The notes under the pieces were generated by a model. The model did no database searches. It was not told where the DNA came from and was given only the letters and a program-made list of their open reading frames with translations. The position numbers and the translations under genes are program-made. A stretch of DNA of 64,000 bases, taken from NCBI RefSeq assembly GCF_000021805.1, contig NC_011726.1:3504097-3568096 (forward strand). The letters are read 5' to 3'. This stretch comes from Rippkaea orientalis PCC 8801 (lineage in GTDB: Bacteria; Cyanobacteriota; Cyanobacteriia; Cyanobacteriales; Microcystaceae). How positions within the stretch are numbered: the stretch's first letter is position 1; each line of letters opens with the position of its first letter. Positions 8,523 through 17,723 of the stretch are shown piece by piece.

Positions 8523-9299
8523 ATGTCTAATTTTTTACCAACTCTCGATCACCGTCAAATTATTCAAACCCGAATTGATGCTACCAGCTATCACGACGCT
8601 TGCGATCGCATTGAACAATGGGCAATTAACAAAACCTCCTGTTATATTGTCGCTGCTAACGTCCACGTTGTCATGATGGGTTATTGGACCCCAGACTATC
8701 AAACCCTTCTCAACCAAGCTGCCTTAGTCACTCCCGACGGAATGCCTTTGGTGTGGGGACTCCGCTTATTAGGGATCAAACAACAGCAACGGGTGTATGG
8801 ACCCGATCTCATGTTAGCTTGGTGCGATCGCGCTGCTCAACGAGGCATCCCCCTGTTTTTCTATGGGGGAACAACTGCTATGTTAAAGAAACTTGAAGAA
8901 AACTTGACAAAACGCTTTTCGGGTTTAATAATTTCGGGTAGCTATGCTCCTCCTTTTCGTCCCTTAACCCAAGAAGAAGAAACCCGCGATCGCCAAATGA
9001 TTGAAGCCTCTGGAGCTCAAGTCGTTTTTGTGGGGTTAGGCTGTCCCAAACAGGAATACTGGATGGCCAGACAGCAAGGAAAATTATCGGCCGTCATGAT
9101 CGGAGTTGGGGCGGCCTTTAGCTTCCACAGTGGGGAAGTGTCCCAGTCTCCCCGATGGATGATGAAACTAGGATTAGAATGGCTCTATCGCCTCACCAGG
9201 GAACCTAAACGGTTGTGGCGACGATATTTGGTTAACAATCCTTGTTTTGTTGTGTTATTTTTGCTTCAATTAATCCGAACAGGGGTTAGCCGTGATTAG
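8523..9299 (+). CDS. WecG/TagA/CpsF-family glycosyltransferase (GT26)
   Basis: Members of this family add N-acetylmannosamine(uronic acid) or a related sugar to a lipid-linked disaccharide precursor at the membrane. Recognisable segments are NVHVVMMGYWTPDYQTLLNQA, the core TPDGMPLVWGLR with the catalytic-site Asp, FYGGTTAMLKK, VFVGLGCPKQEYWMA and GVGAAFSFHSGEV. The last 40 residues (EWLYRLTREPKRLWRRYL) form the conserved tail that ties the enzyme to the membrane. The frame opens earlier at a TTG (8481), but that region contains a repeated hairpin, so I chose ATG 8523 (MSNFLPTLDHR). It closes the polysaccharide cluster. Confidence 0.9.
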   Translation: MSNFLPTLDHRQIIQTRIDATSYHDACDRIEQWAINKTSCYIVAANVHVVMMGYWTPDYQTLLNQAALVTPDGMPLVWGLRLLGIKQQQRVYGPDLMLAWCDRAAQRGIPLFFYGGTTAMLKKLEENLTKRFSGLIISGSYAPPFRPLTQEEETRDRQMIEASGAQVVFVGLGCPKQEYWMARQQGKLSAVMIGVGAAFSFHSGEVSQSPRWMMKLGLEWLYRLTREPKRLWRRYLVNNPCFVVLFLLQLIRTGVSRD

Positions 9300-9325
9300 C
9301 TAACCCTTGACAGATCGGAGATAAA

Positions 9326-9399
9326 CGGGCCTGGAGGGACTCGAACCCCCGACCTCGTGGTCCGTAGCCACGCGCTCTAATCCACTAAGCTACAAGCCC
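9326..9399 (-). tRNA. tRNA-Arg (anticodon ACG)
   Basis: On the minus strand a 74-base cloverleaf can be drawn: acceptor GGGCTTG pairs with CAGGCCC (one G-U pair), the D arm contains AGTGGATTAGA, the anticodon stem CGTGG/CCACG encloses loop CTACGGA with anticodon ACG, and the T arm has GGTTCGAGTCC. CCA is not encoded. ACG (read as ICG after deamination) decodes CGN arginine codons. It is convergent with the preceding glycosyltransferase gene. I see no integrase or attachment-site duplication beside it. Confidence 0.95.
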
Positions 9400-9487
9400 T
9401 TGTTTTTCTCAACGATTAATCATCGTAGCATACCTTTTAGGAATTGCGCAAGGGGGTTAGGATATTTTTTTAATGGGTAGAATATGA

Positions 9488-9877
9488 TTAATTACGCCAA
9501 ACCACCAAAACCACCCCACAGACGATCAATCCTAAGCCAAAGGCGCGGTAAATAGGGATAGCTTCCTTAAAGAAAAAATAGCCGATTAAAACGGAAAAAA
9601 TATAAATTAAAGCCGCAGAAGGACCCGCAACGCTCAATTCAACACGGGTTAATAGGAGAATATAGGCGATCGCTCCCAACCCATAACAGGACAAACCCGC
9701 TATTAAGGCGGGGGTTAACAGGATATTTAAAATATGACTAACAGCATTTCCTGAAGTGACTTCGCCTAATTGGGTTGCCCCTAACTTAAGAAATAATTGC
9801 CCTAGCGCACTTGCTAGTACCGAGGCTAACAATAAAGCTAATTCTTTATAAGACACAAGCGCGATCCCAATAGTCAA
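9488..9877 (-). CDS. Small EamA/SMR-like membrane transporter
   Basis: This 129-residue protein has four hydrophobic segments (about residues 12-30, 45-70, 76-97 and 105-126), the size and shape of SMR or half-EamA proteins such as the ArnE/ArnF flippase subunits. The motif ALGQLFLKLGA in the first helix and the tail helix resemble the DMT superfamily. Such proteins flip lipid-linked sugars or export small molecules; the substrate is unknown here. The start is uncertain: the frame opens with TTG at 9877, a GTG follows at 9856, and no ATG is available near the N-terminus. Confidence 0.7.
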   Translation of the reverse strand: MTIGIALVSYKELALLLASVLASALGQLFLKLGATQLGEVTSGNAVSHILNILLTPALIAGLSCYGLGAIAYILLLTRVELSVAGPSAALIYIFSVLIGYFFFKEAIPIYRAFGLGLIVCGVVLVVWRN

Positions 9878-9931
9878 GACAACTTTAACTAATCTATAGT
9901 ATCGTCATGAAGGCAGCAAGGACAAATTTTT

Positions 9932-10462
9932 TTAGATAGCTGAGGAAAATTCAGGTTGATACTTAGCTACGCCTAAAATACTATTCAATAGTTCTTGATT
10001 AAAAATCCTAATCCTAAAAGCTTCATCAGGAATATTATCAAACTCGCTGATAATACCATAGCTAGAAGCAGCGATAAAGCCAAAGCGGGAATAGAAATCA
10101 GGATCACCGAGGACAATGACAAAAGCCTCTCCTCGATTTTTTAGGGTTTCTAAGCCAAGTGTAGTTAAATGAGAACCAATCCCTTGACGCTGAAACTCAG
10201 GGAGAACCGCTAAAGGAGCTAATCCCATCCCTTCAATCAGGCGATCGCGGGTTTCAATTATGGCCGGAGTAAACAAAATATGAGCGATCGCCTGATTATC
10301 TAAAACAGCCACTAACGACAATCGTGGACAATTCCTCTCAATTAAATCGCCTACAATGTTGGCTTCGGTGTTAGACCCAAAAGCCGCTTGATGAATCTGA
10401 CGAATCCCTAAGCGATCACTGGGTTGTTCTGCTCGAAAAGAAAGGTTATAGCTAGATATCAT
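9932..10462 (-). CDS. GNAT-family N-acetyltransferase
   Basis: This 176-residue protein has the GNAT fold pattern: an N-terminal RxAxxSDRLGIRQIHQAAF region, beta4 segment MGLAPLAVLPEFQRQGIGSHL with the acetyl-CoA pyrophosphate loop R/Q-x-x-G-I-G, and VIVLGDPDFYSRFGF, a segment found in YhbS-type acetyltransferases. It would transfer an acetyl group from acetyl-CoA to an unidentified amine in the cytoplasm. The ATG at 10462 is clear. It reads toward the EamA-like gene in the same direction with a short gap. Confidence 0.88.
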   Translation of the reverse strand: MISSYNLSFRAEQPSDRLGIRQIHQAAFGSNTEANIVGDLIERNCPRLSLVAVLDNQAIAHILFTPAIIETRDRLIEGMGLAPLAVLPEFQRQGIGSHLTTLGLETLKNRGEAFVIVLGDPDFYSRFGFIAASSYGIISEFDNIPDEAFRIRIFNQELLNSILGVAKYQPEFSSAI

Positions 10463-10532
10463 CTAAATTGCTAGTTGAGACTGAGGGAGAGGGAGAGAGT
10501 GGGGAGGGTGGGGAGGGTGGGTGATATTTTTA

Positions 10533-11798
10533 CTAACGTCCCAATTTATTCGGAACACCATAACATCCCCCTGGAATAGTGGCGCGGGTTTTTTCCCCTC
10601 CCCAAGCACAGCAATAATAACGCTGTTCGTCACTGAGGTTTTGTACGTCTTCTAAATTACAATTTTCTAAAACGACCCCGGTATAGGCTCCCGTTTCATA
10701 GTCTGGGGGGGCACTACGCGATCGCGGACTAGCCGTTTCCACTGAGCCATAGAACAAACGAGTCCCTTTGAGATCGGCTCCTTTTAAGTTGCCATCATAG
10801 AGAACCGTGCGGGATAAATTGGCTTTAACCAAGTCACAGTGACTTAAATCAGCGCGTACCATATTGGCTTCGCTTAAATCTGTCCAGCGTAAATCTTGAC
10901 CGGATAGTTTAGCCCCTGCTAACATCACCCCTAAGTTAATCACCCGCACCCCTGATGGACGATCTTCAGCGTATCCCCCTGCTCCATCGAGGATAGGTCT
11001 TCCTAAGCGACTATCGCGCATTAAAGGAGTTAATAATCGAGACTGGGACAGAAAACGCAAAATTTTGGCTTTTCCTGTTTCATCTACGCTGCTGAAAATA
11101 GCGGCGGTTCTGCCTTCAGCGATAGATCGTTCTTGAGGCCAGTCTTCGAGCATTCCTTCGCCATCCAACACTAGGTCGGAGATCCCCTGAAAATAGGTAT
11201 CAATGGTTTGTTGTTGGGTAATCAGGTTTTGTTGGAGGGTTAAATCCTTAGAAATGACGTATTGTGCCCAAGCGATATAAACCGCGAGTAAGGCAATCAT
11301 AATTTGACCCAATGCGCCCACCCATTCAGCCCAAGAGCCAAATTCATCGTATTTGAACTGATTAAGCCAAATTCTGAGGCGATCGTAGAATCCAAAATAA
11401 TAAGCTAATCCGGCGATCGCTGCAATAAACACCAAAAATCCTAACAAGGTTTGTCGTTCTTGGGGAGTTAAATAGCGAATGACCCATCCTCGTAGTGAGG
11501 GTAAAATCACCTGAAGCGAGAGAAAAAGGGACAACAAAGCTGCCGAAAAGCCCAACCACGGGAAATTAAACTCTAATCCTACTATCATGATGACGGCTGA
11601 ACTCAACAGTAGCCAAGGATTAAAAGATTTTACGTCCCGTAGATAGAGGGGTTGGGGTTCTGAGTTAGGGGGAGGCAATAGTGTCTTAGAGAACGGTAGA
11701 CCCGATGGATACAAAGACTCTATTTTCTCTGGCAGGGATGGAGTGGCTTTCTGACCATTTTGTTGAGGGAGAGTGTCTGGTGTCTCTGGGGTCGTCAT
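10533..11798 (-). CDS. Membrane-anchored pentapeptide-repeat protein
   Basis: The 421-residue protein has a proline-rich N-terminus (residues 1-60), then two pairs of hydrophobic segments (about 63-100 and 118-180), then a soluble region. Between roughly residues 290 and 350 it contains pentapeptide repeats of the A(D/N)LxX type: LSGQDLRWTDLSEANMVRADLSHCDLVKANL and onward. Pentapeptide repeats fold as a right-handed quadrilateral helix and usually mediate protein contacts; no catalytic motif is visible. The C-terminus has paired cysteines (YYCCAWG, GGCYG). The function is unknown. It is followed on its 3' side by a purine-rich tract. Confidence 0.8.
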   Translation of the reverse strand: MTTPETPDTLPQQNGQKATPSLPEKIESLYPSGLPFSKTLLPPPNSEPQPLYLRDVKSFNPWLLLSSAVIMIVGLEFNFPWLGFSAALLSLFLSLQVILPSLRGWVIRYLTPQERQTLLGFLVFIAAIAGLAYYFGFYDRLRIWLNQFKYDEFGSWAEWVGALGQIMIALLAVYIAWAQYVISKDLTLQQNLITQQQTIDTYFQGISDLVLDGEGMLEDWPQERSIAEGRTAAIFSSVDETGKAKILRFLSQSRLLTPLMRDSRLGRPILDGAGGYAEDRPSGVRVINLGVMLAGAKLSGQDLRWTDLSEANMVRADLSHCDLVKANLSRTVLYDGNLKGADLKGTRLFYGSVETASPRSRSAPPDYETGAYTGVVLENCNLEDVQNLSDEQRYYCCAWGGEKTRATIPGGCYGVPNKLGR

Positions 11799-11882
11799 CG
11801 AATTTTGCTTATTATTAAGAAGTCGCTTGATTTATTTTAAAGGAATCCTAGAGCAAAGGTCATGTCAATGGAGAAGAATACA

Positions 11883-12311
11883 ATGCCATCAAGGTTATAC
11901 GATGCTGATTATAATCAATGGTTGGAACAGACAAGCCAACACTTACGAGCAAGGGCTTTTGATGCGATTGACTGAGATAATTTAATCGAAGAAATAGAAG
12001 ACATGGGAAAAAGTCAAAAAAGAGCCTCATAAAGTCTTTTAACCCGTCTTTTAGAACATTTACTCAAGTTTTCTTATTGGGAATCGGAACGGCAGTATTC
12101 TGGCAATCATTGGGCTTCTGAAATTGTTAATTTTCGCTATCAAATCAAGAAACGCTTAAAGGATTCTCCGAGTTTAAAGTCAAATTTAGAAGCAATTTAT
12201 GAAGAAGTATTAAGGGTGGCTCTTAAATCCGTTGGGAAATTATGTTCTTTACCGTCAGATGCTTATATTTCTTTAGAAAATGCTTTAGATGAGGATTGGT
12301 TTCCGGTTTGA
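11883..12311 (+). pseudogene. DUF29-family pseudogene with two in-frame stops
   Basis: One frame from ATG 11883 gives an almost complete DUF29 protein of about 142 codons: YDADYNQWLEQTSQHLRARA, NLIEEIEDMGKSQKRA, LLTRLLEHLLKFSYWESER and a closing ALDEDWFP. Two codons are stops, TGA where the family has Trp (in I-D-W-D-N-L) and TAA shortly after KRAS. The frame itself is unbroken, so decay is by point mutation and recent. DUF29 proteins are small cyanobacterial proteins of unknown function, often in variable regions. A short unrelated frame follows up to 12353. Confidence 0.8.
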
Positions 12312-12355
12312 TCGCTTAGAATCAGAATTAGAAGCGATCGCACGTCGTTAATGGT

Positions 12356-13798
12356 ATGAAAAATCTTCCCTCTCACACCCAGCAATTACTCCCTGATATT
12401 CGGGCTCCTCATCCCTTGAATTGGTTAACATTAGCTAATCAACAAAGGTATCGTATTCTTATTTTAATTTTAAGTGATTTGATTGCCTTAGCTGGAGCTT
12501 GGTTAATTGCCCGTTATTGGAATCAATTTTATTCTCCGATTCCCCCTGAATTAGACTGGTGGAATTGGTTAGGACTGCCCAGTTTATTCTGGATTTTTGG
12601 AGCCGTTACCCTCATCTTTTTTGGATATGGAGGGTTGTATAGTGCCTCCCTTCGCAACCAGAATTACATCCGTTCTGCTAAGATTATTAGCCTAGTTTAT
12701 TTATTATCTTTAGTCGTTAGTTATTTCTATGATCCTAAACTTGATCCACCGCGATCGCTCTTTTTTACCGCGTGGGTAAGTAGTGTTGTCATGGTGTTAG
12801 GATTTCGCTTATTAATTACCCTAATTTTCGGACAAATCTACACTAAACAAAAAGAAGTTTCTGTGTTTGTTATTGCCAGCGCGTCTCGCCTCAAAAAACT
12901 CTCTCAGATATTACAAAAACGCTCTTGTTATAAAATTGTTGGGGCTGCCTTAGCTTCCACTGCCAATAGTCCCGCTACATTACGCGCAATTTTGCAATCA
13001 GAGGCGGTAGAAGTGTTAGCGGAAGATTTACCCCAAACAGCCCTAGCGTCGACCTTATATTGGAATTTACGCCGTGCTGGTGTGGCATTACGCTTATTAC
13101 CCTCAAGTCGAGAAATTCTCTACCGTCGGGGAGTGCCTGAAATCTTTGCGGGTCTGCCAACATTACGAGTACAAACCTCTTCCATGGTAGGGTGGGATTA
13201 TCGTGTTAAACGGGGGTTAGATTGTTTGGGAGCTTTAATCGGAATTATTCTGTTATCTCCTTTGTTTTTAGGGGTAGCTATTTTGATTCAATTGTCCTCT
13301 CCTGGTTCCGTCTTTTTCTGTCAAGAAAGAATTGGATTACACGGCAAAGTTTTTCAAATGTGGAAATTCCGAACTATGGTTCCTAATGCGGCTCAATTAC
13401 AAGCACAATTAGAAGCCCAAAATGAGTCAGGTGATGGGGTATTATTTAAAATAAAAAATGATCCGCGTATTATTCGCTTTGGTCATTTCTTGCGAAAAAG
13501 TAGTATTGATGAATTGCCTCAACTGTTTAATGTTTTAATCGGTCAAATGAGTTTAGTTGGCCCCCGTCCTTTGCCTTTACGCGATGTAGAACGCTTTGAA
13601 GAATGGCATCATATTCGTCATCAAGTCTTACCAGGAATTACAGGACTGTGGCAAATTTCGGGACGATCAGATATTGAAGATTTTAGTGATGCTGCCCGCT
13701 TAGATCTATACTATATTGATAATTGGTCATTGAATTTGGATTTAGATATCTTAGTTGAAACCGTCAGAATTGTTTTGTTTGGCAAAGGAGCCTATTAA
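12356..13798 (+). CDS. Polyprenyl-phosphate glycosyl-1-phosphate transferase (polysaccharide-initiating sugar transferase)
   Basis: This enzyme starts exopolysaccharide repeat units by moving a hexose-1-phosphate from a UDP-sugar to undecaprenyl phosphate at the plasma membrane. The 480-residue protein has four or five N-terminal membrane segments (about residues 33-145), a central Rossmann-like region, another membrane segment after KRGLDCLGALIG, and the catalytic C-terminal domain: WKFRTMVPNA, RKSSIDELPQLFNVLIGQMS, LVGPRPLP and LPGITGLWQISGRSD. It probably cooperates with the glycosyltransferases at 3-9 kb and the Wzc-like protein at 57-59 kb. The sugar (glucose or galactose) cannot be decided. 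Confidence 0.92.
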   Translation: MKNLPSHTQQLLPDIRAPHPLNWLTLANQQRYRILILILSDLIALAGAWLIARYWNQFYSPIPPELDWWNWLGLPSLFWIFGAVTLIFFGYGGLYSASLRNQNYIRSAKIISLVYLLSLVVSYFYDPKLDPPRSLFFTAWVSSVVMVLGFRLLITLIFGQIYTKQKEVSVFVIASASRLKKLSQILQKRSCYKIVGAALASTANSPATLRAILQSEAVEVLAEDLPQTALASTLYWNLRRAGVALRLLPSSREILYRRGVPEIFAGLPTLRVQTSSMVGWDYRVKRGLDCLGALIGIILLSPLFLGVAILIQLSSPGSVFFCQERIGLHGKVFQMWKFRTMVPNAAQLQAQLEAQNESGDGVLFKIKNDPRIIRFGHFLRKSSIDELPQLFNVLIGQMSLVGPRPLPLRDVERFEEWHHIRHQVLPGITGLWQISGRSDIEDFSDAARLDLYYIDNWSLNLDLDILVETVRIVLFGKGAY

Positions 13799-13817
13799 AA
13801 ATCCGTTATCAAGAGTG

Positions 13818-14027
13818 ATGAATTTTATGAGCGATCAACTTGGGTTTATTCTTAAAGTATTACTGCTTTCTTTGGGTTTTTCTATTGTTATTAAATATGG
13901 GGGACAATTAGTAGCGATCGCTCCCACTAATTTGAATGCTATCCTAGGGATTACAATTCTTCCATTATTGATAGCTATTGGCTTAATTTTGCGACTCAAT
14001 CTTAAAGATCAATCAAACGTTAAGTAA
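13818..14027 (+). CDS. Small two-helix membrane protein, unknown function
   Basis: The frame can be read from within the previous gene, but ATG 13818 lies just after its stop and gives a 69-residue protein with two hydrophobic helices (about residues 8-27 and 40-60) and a polar tail. A second ATG follows at 13827. It is 12 bases upstream of the AI-2E transporter gene and in the same direction, so the two are probably co-transcribed. I do not recognise a family. Confidence 0.65.
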   Translation: MNFMSDQLGFILKVLLLSLGFSIVIKYGGQLVAIAPTNLNAILGITILPLLIAIGLILRLNLKDQSNVK

Positions 14028-14039
14028 TGGATAAGTCAG

Positions 14040-15074
14040 ATGAAATTTTCTCAATGGCTTGCTTTTATTGTTGTTGCAATATCGGTTTATATTTTATGGC
14101 AAATTAGACAATTATTACTCTTATTTTTTACAGCCGTTGTAATTGCTAATGGGTTAAATCATTTGGTTAACTGGTTTCAAAGAAAAGGAATTAAACGAAG
14201 TTATGGAGTATTACTATCCATGACTTTTTTATTAATTGCAATAGTGGGATTTTTTTGGATAGTGATTCCCCCCTTTGCTGAACAATTACCTGAATTAATT
14301 CAGTTAGTTCCCCAAGGAATTGAAGAGTTAATTACCACTTTAAGATCCTTAGCGGTAAAATTAGATCCTGAACTGCTAAAAAATTTACCTACTCTTGAAG
14401 AAATAAGTCAAGAATTTCAACCCTTAGTTAATCAAATTGCTGGTCGAGGTTTATCGGTTTTTTATACAACTCTTGCGATTCCTTTAAGCCTTGTTTTATT
14501 ATTAGCCCTTAGTTTGATGTTGTTGGCAAATCCTCAACCCTATCGACAAGGATTTATTCGTCTATTTCCTTCATTTTATCGATCAAGAATTAACGATATT
14601 TTAGTTAATTGTGATTGCTGTTTACACGGTTGGTTAATTAGCATCTTATTGAAGATGATCATCTTTGCAAGTTTAAGTTTTATCGGTTTATTAATTTTAC
14701 AAATTCCCTTAGCATTAGCCCAAGCAATGTTAACAGGTATTCTTGCTTTTATTCCTAATATTGGCTTAATACTTAGTGTGATTCCCCCGATAGCGATCGC
14801 TCTTTTAGAAACCCCTTGGAAATCTATTGTTATTATTATTATTTATCTGATTATTCAACAAATAGATATACACTTTTTATCGCCACTTATCATGAAAGAA
14901 AAAGTGATTTTACCACCAGCAATAACGCTATTAGCACAACTATTTTTTGCTATGATTTTTGGTGTTTTAGGATTCTTGTTAGCCTTTCCTTTAGCTGTTG
15001 TCGGTAAAGTTTGGGTTAAAGAAGTATTAATTAAAGATATTTTAGATTCCTGGCAAGTAAAAAGTCAGAAGTAA
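14040..15074 (+). CDS. AI-2E-family (PerM/YdiK-like) membrane transporter
   Basis: The 344-residue protein has the hydrophobic pattern of this family: paired N-terminal helices (about 5-45), a third helix near 60-80, an amphipathic middle (LPELIQLVPQGIEELI), and a cluster of helices from residue 145 onward with the conserved stretch LTGILAFIPNIGLILSVIPPI and QQIDIHFLSPLIM, similar to the family motif Q-x-(L/I)-(E/D)-xx-x-L-x-P-x-(I/V)M. Members export diverse compounds; the substrate is unknown. It follows the small membrane protein by 12 bases. Confidence 0.88.
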   Translation: MKFSQWLAFIVVAISVYILWQIRQLLLLFFTAVVIANGLNHLVNWFQRKGIKRSYGVLLSMTFLLIAIVGFFWIVIPPFAEQLPELIQLVPQGIEELITTLRSLAVKLDPELLKNLPTLEEISQEFQPLVNQIAGRGLSVFYTTLAIPLSLVLLLALSLMLLANPQPYRQGFIRLFPSFYRSRINDILVNCDCCLHGWLISILLKMIIFASLSFIGLLILQIPLALAQAMLTGILAFIPNIGLILSVIPPIAIALLETPWKSIVIIIIYLIIQQIDIHFLSPLIMKEKVILPPAITLLAQLFFAMIFGVLGFLLAFPLAVVGKVWVKEVLIKDILDSWQVKSQK

Positions 15075-15136
15075 GCAGTTAAACAAGATTAGGATATAAT
15101 AGTCACTTAAATTCCCTTGATTGAGAGAAATTTAAA

Positions 15137-16138
15137 ATGATAGAATCTGGTCAAATTCGCTTAAATAAAGCTACAGGTCAATGGGTAATTTATGCCCCAA
15201 GTCGCCGTAAACGTCCCCAAGATTTTCAGCAAGTCAGTCAAACGAAAAATTCTCTTATCAATGATCATCAATCTTGTCCTTTTTGTCCCCATGATCAAAT
15301 TCTGAAAGAACGGGTTATTTTAGAATTAATTAACCCCAAAAATAACCAATGGCAAACGAGAGTTGTTACTAATCAATTTCCCGCTTTAACTACCTTAGAA
15401 CCACCTCAAAGAACCCTAGAAGGGATTTATATGACTATGCCAGGTTACGGTTATCATGAAGTCATTATTGAAAGTCCTGAACATCAACAAACTATTGCTA
15501 CAATGTCAATAGAAGAGATCGAAATTTTAATTGAAACCTATCATCAAAGGTATCTGAAATTAATGGAAGATTCCCAAACCATGATGGTCATTATTTTTCG
15601 TAATCATGGCAAGGCTGCTGGAGCATCTTTACGTCATCCCCATTCTCAAATCATTGGGACAGCAATTGTTCCCAGTCATCGTCGTTGGCAAGAAACAGAA
15701 GCACAACGTTATTTTGATCATTGGGGACATTGTGTTTATTGTGATATTTTAGCCTTTGAACAACAAGATAAAAAGCGTATTATTACAGAAAATAATTTAT
15801 TTTTAGCTTTTGTTCCTTTTGCTGCGGAAGTTCCTTGTGAAATTCTGATTATGCCTAAACACCATCAAGCAGATTTTGGCAGTATTACCCCAGAAGAAAA
15901 GACCGCTTTTGCTGAAATTTTACATGATGTTTTAGGTCGTTTATATTATAAACTCCATAATCCGGATTATAATTATGTTATTAATACAGCAGCCCGTTAT
16001 AAAGCCGATGAACCTCAGTTACACTGGTATTGTAAAGTCCAACCTCGCTTAACGACACCAGCCGGATTTGAAATTGGCTCAGGAATGAGAATTAATCCCT
16101 CAATTCCTGAAGTCGATGCAGCCTTTTTAAGAGATTAA
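15137..16138 (+). CDS. galT: Galactose-1-phosphate uridylyltransferase
   Basis: This HIT-superfamily enzyme exchanges UMP between UDP-glucose and galactose-1-phosphate in the Leloir pathway, linking galactose to nucleotide-sugar pools. The 333-residue sequence has the starting motif WVIYAPSRRKRP, a first zinc Cys pair CPFC, FPALTT, GYHEVIIESPEH, the catalytic H-P-H motif in RHPHSQIIGT, a second pair CVYC, and the C-terminal HWYCKVQPRL. ATG 15137 starts the conserved part directly. It could feed UDP-galactose to the surface-glycan genes nearby, which is inference. Confidence 0.92.
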   Translation: MIESGQIRLNKATGQWVIYAPSRRKRPQDFQQVSQTKNSLINDHQSCPFCPHDQILKERVILELINPKNNQWQTRVVTNQFPALTTLEPPQRTLEGIYMTMPGYGYHEVIIESPEHQQTIATMSIEEIEILIETYHQRYLKLMEDSQTMMVIIFRNHGKAAGASLRHPHSQIIGTAIVPSHRRWQETEAQRYFDHWGHCVYCDILAFEQQDKKRIITENNLFLAFVPFAAEVPCEILIMPKHHQADFGSITPEEKTAFAEILHDVLGRLYYKLHNPDYNYVINTAARYKADEPQLHWYCKVQPRLTTPAGFEIGSGMRINPSIPEVDAAFLRD

Positions 16139-16247
16139 ATTTTGCCTGAACACGAGTTTTGGTTTACAAAATATTTAGAACTAGGATATAATATGGAGAG
16201 CTTTGATAAGATCTAAGTCAAATTAACAAAAACATAAGGTAAACTTG

Positions 16248-16601
16248 ATGGTTGATATCGCTGCTCTTGCTGAATTTTCTCGCAATAACTGCATTGCTAT
16301 CTGTTCGGGTTTAGTCCCTGCAAACTTACTTACCACCCTCACAACACTCATTTTAGTAGTGCTGAATCGTCCCCGTAATCAACTGCGATTTTCTGTCATA
16401 ATTGCTGTTAATTTAGCCTTAATTCTGGCTCTCCATGTCGTCAGTTGGTGGGTAATTGGTGTGGTTCAAGCTCCCACGTTTATTTTACTAGCCTTATCAA
16501 CAGTTTGCTTAGCATTAAATGGGTGGGCAATAGTACAAAAAAGAGGTTGGGTTGCACTCATTTCTCATCAACCAAAATGGCTAAAATTAATTCATGAATA
16601 G
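16248..16601 (+). CDS. Small hydrophobic protein, unknown function
   Basis: A 117-residue protein with three hydrophobic segments (about residues 20-37, 45-67 and 72-92), so probably an integral membrane protein. ATG 16248 is preceded by AAGGT at a sensible distance; a TTG lies one codon upstream. Start MVDIAALAEFSRNNCIAICSG. Similar small membrane proteins occur in cyanobacteria, but I recognise no named family. The gap before it (16139-16247) contains no gene. Confidence 0.7.
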   Translation: MVDIAALAEFSRNNCIAICSGLVPANLLTTLTTLILVVLNRPRNQLRFSVIIAVNLALILALHVVSWWVIGVVQAPTFILLALSTVCLALNGWAIVQKRGWVALISHQPKWLKLIHE

Positions 16602-16733
16602 TCAACTTTATTCCCGATTAAATCATGTCCTTTAGTTCGATTCTACTAGAAGTTCGTAAAATTTGTCAGCGTCAGATTAGTTTATTCTCTGGAGAAGATT
16701 TTACCACAGAATTTTAGTTTGGATGGTACAAAA

Positions 16734-17351
16734 TCATCCCGCTTGAAAAATCTGATTTGCAGTTAATACTAATTCAGGAAAAATACTACATATAATCTGT
16801 TGCTCTCCTTTAAATAAATTGGCTTGATATTCTCCATCAACTAATTGATAAATGGAAATAGTCGGTTCTTTAGGCATACCAATATATCTAGCTGAGCCTC
16901 TAGCTAAATAATCAATAATCCAATATTCCGCAATTCCTAATGCTTCATAATCATCAAACTTTTTGAGATAATCGTCCCGCCAATTAGAACTAACAATTTC
17001 TATGACTAATTTAGCAGATTCTCCGAGGGAAATTGATGAGGCTTTTTCCCAATAGGGGTCATTAACTAAATTCTCTCGATCTAAAACAATAATATCAGGA
17101 ACATAGCCAGTATTAGGCCGATTTGCTTTGATAGCAGCCGTATTAGGAATTAAATAGGGTAATTGTAATCTTCTAATTTCTAAACCTAATTCAAAGGCGA
17201 TAAATCCGCCAATTTCTTCGTGTTTGCCGATAGGTCGCATCATTTCGACTAATTTTCCTTCAATTAATTCGTATTGTTTGCCATCATCAGGATAGTCGCT
17301 GATATAGTCATTAAAACTGAGTAGTTTGGGGATAGCTTGAGTAGTGGTCAT
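16734..17351 (-). CDS. Uma2-family (DUF820) putative endonuclease
   Basis: This 205-residue protein has the PD-(D/E)XK-like core of Uma2 proteins: YELIEGKLVEMMRP near the N-terminus, PDIIVLDRE in the middle and the metal-binding LVIEIVSSNW followed by DDYLKKFDDYEALGIAEYWIIDY. Uma2 proteins are abundant in cyanobacteria and are predicted nucleases; a biological role has not been established for most. I chose ATG 17351 (MTTTQAIPKLLSF), the usual Uma2 start; an ATG at 17390 in the same frame would add 13 residues. Confidence 0.85.
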   Translation of the reverse strand: MTTTQAIPKLLSFNDYISDYPDDGKQYELIEGKLVEMMRPIGKHEEIGGFIAFELGLEIRRLQLPYLIPNTAAIKANRPNTGYVPDIIVLDRENLVNDPYWEKASSISLGESAKLVIEIVSSNWRDDYLKKFDDYEALGIAEYWIIDYLARGSARYIGMPKEPTISIYQLVDGEYQANLFKGEQQIICSIFPELVLTANQIFQAG

Positions 17352-17723
17352 CGGAGATAAATGAAAACAACAGTCTTTGTCATTATACAATAAAATAGTT
17401 TTTTTGTACTTGCAGATTTATCAAAAAAGTCTTTTCAACTCCTTCTAATGTGATAGAAATAATTGACGAAAATAATATTGAGGAGATAATCCTAATAATG
17501 TTTTATGAATAACTGGGTGCATAACACTTTTAAAGTTTTTTGATTTAAGTTTTTCCTGTTCACAGCAAAACTAACAAAAGATTGTTATTTTTTAAATATT
17601 TTTTTAATTTTTGGGGTAAAATTTTGATTTTCTCAAGTTTTTTGGTTAGCCCTAGAATCTACATCATGAAAAATTCCATTACAATTGATGAGAGGAGTAT
17701 TAACAAATGTAAAGTAAGCTGAA
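17352..17723. other. AT-rich region upstream of crtD
   Basis: This region separates the divergent Uma2 gene and crtD. It is rich in T and A tracts and contains no supportable gene; an 18-codon frame from ATG 17666 ends just before the crtD start and is too short to call. The crtD promoter presumably lies here, but I cannot pin its boxes. Confidence 0.5.

Noticed and set aside
8535-8896. Overlapping frames on both strands inside the WecG/TagA-type gene
   Set aside because: They are shadows of a well-supported gene.
9326-9399. tRNA-Arg as an integration site for a genomic island
   Set aside because: No integrase gene and no repeated tRNA end was found in the flanks.
16625-16717. 30-codon frame from ATG 16625 between the small membrane protein and a Uma2 gene
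   Set aside because: It is very short, has no clear ribosome-binding site and no recognisable similarity.
17666-17722. 18-codon frame ending just before crtD, a possible regulatory leader peptide
   Set aside because: It has no unusual codon run or attenuator hairpin; chance is sufficient.
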